64,000 nucleotides of DNA from Physella acuta (lineage: Eukaryota; Mollusca; Gastropoda; Physidae), in contig NW_026731610.1 of assembly GCF_028476545.1 (NCBI RefSeq), forward strand, positions 1,104,501 through 1,168,500, read 5' to 3'. Made by a program: the position numbers and the translations under genes. Within the stretch, counting starts at the first letter, position 1. The number at the start of each line of letters is the position of its first letter. Shown in pieces: positions 63,463 to 64,000 of this stretch. The notes under the pieces are model-generated. The model saw only the letters and a list, made by a program, of their open reading frames with translations. It was not told the DNA's origin and searched no databases.

Positions 63463-63700
63463 AATAATTCAGAAAGTAATAAAACTAAATGTTTTCATAA
63501 CATTTTAAGATTATTCCAGATTCCAAAAATTTTAACGTCTATTAACTTTTTAAAAGTTGTGTTGATTTTAATAAACACAGCAATGACGTGAGTTTTTATG
63601 GCAACACTATTAGTTTTATCATTAGCAAAACAAATAAGATAGTTGTAGCCTCCCTTAGTTACATTTAATGTTTGAATGGTAATTAACTCAAACATATTGT
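63463..63700. repeat. Array subfamily, partner of 51560-51815
   Basis: CAGCAATGACGTGAGTTTTTATGG and AAATAAGATAGTTGTAGCC. Confidence 0.7.
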
Positions 63701-63702
63701 GG

Positions 63703-63964
63703 GACGGCGTGGTCTAAGCGATAGAGCGCTAGGGTGCTAACTCTGAGTAGAAAAAAGCTCTGAAGTGTGCCTAACTCGGCATATGAAAAGATGGTGTGGT
63801 CAGCACTATGCCCAACAGACTTTACTTCCCCTAACGTGATTTAAGTACCCATCAGAGCTGGGTCGACTCAGGGACGTTCTACATTCTTGAACTCGGATTC
63901 GAAGTTTGAACTTTCAAATTAGCATTCGTATGCTCTACCATTCGACTGCTCAGTTCCATGAATC
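63703..63964 (-). mobile_element. SINE with tRNA-like sequences at both ends, second copy
   Basis: Close match to 51816-52080, including GTGGTCTAAGCGATAGAGCG on the plus strand and the inverse SINE body. Unit E1 sequence starts again at the window edge. Confidence 0.65.
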
Positions 63965-64000
63965 AGATATTATTATTCATATACTTTCTTTAGTTCCGTG

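Overview
This is a eukaryotic, AT-rich, repeat-saturated window. I infer a mollusc, most likely a gastropod. The grounds are a C-type-lectin-like exon, an invertebrate-style TIR-domain exon, a LINE C-terminal fragment of a type common in molluscs, tRNA-derived SINEs and many hAT-type miniature elements. No complete protein-coding gene is visible. The phylum is inferred from general knowledge and was not tested.

The main structure is a gene-sized repeat array. A module (block E, then hairpin A around CCCTTGATTTCAAGGG plus a BamHI site, then block B, then hairpin C) occurs about 30 times, almost always in the same orientation. Behind it come a few alternative tails: type 1 (TATA-like), type 2 (carrying exon-like unit E2) and type W (carrying units E1 and E3). 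Long stretches repeat collinearly: about 6.1-16.8 kb matches 47.2-58.4 kb, and about 14.1-18.7 kb matches 34.1-41.7 kb. The window therefore contains parts of two or three copies of a 20-43 kb higher-order duplication.

Read on the minus strand, the array holds recurrent exon-like pieces: E1 (RGKWLT, NYGDANL motifs), E2 (SELCEP, VAETPYFIH motifs, shared stop) and E3 (DYSYLRYLNSP tail). Nearby, on the same strand, are single exons for a C-type lectin domain (2097-2345), a TIR domain (about 50060-50225) and a Thr/Glu-rich segment (about 51286-51543). Most copies are broken, but several stay open and show synonymous-looking differences. My main inference is that the locus is a decayed, exon-shuffled, minus-strand gene family, possibly receptor-like or immune-related. 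The family itself I do not recognise.

Mobile elements overlay the array. They include a foldback-like element with 33-bp tandem-repeat termini (1-1268, and one isolated end near 45.5 kb); hAT MITEs of three TIR families, several with matching 8-bp target duplications; a larger hAT with transposase remnants (39335-40656, related pieces elsewhere); two other TIR elements; tRNA-derived SINEs, one with a perfect 14-bp target duplication; a retrocopy-like element that starts with the 5' part of U2 snRNA; and a LINE 3' fragment. Minisatellites (33, 41, 22, 62 and 56 bp), long TA tracts and long G/C homopolymers fill much of the rest. The last 2 kb or so (61.9-63.0 kb) is the least repeated part and may hold a host terminal exon.
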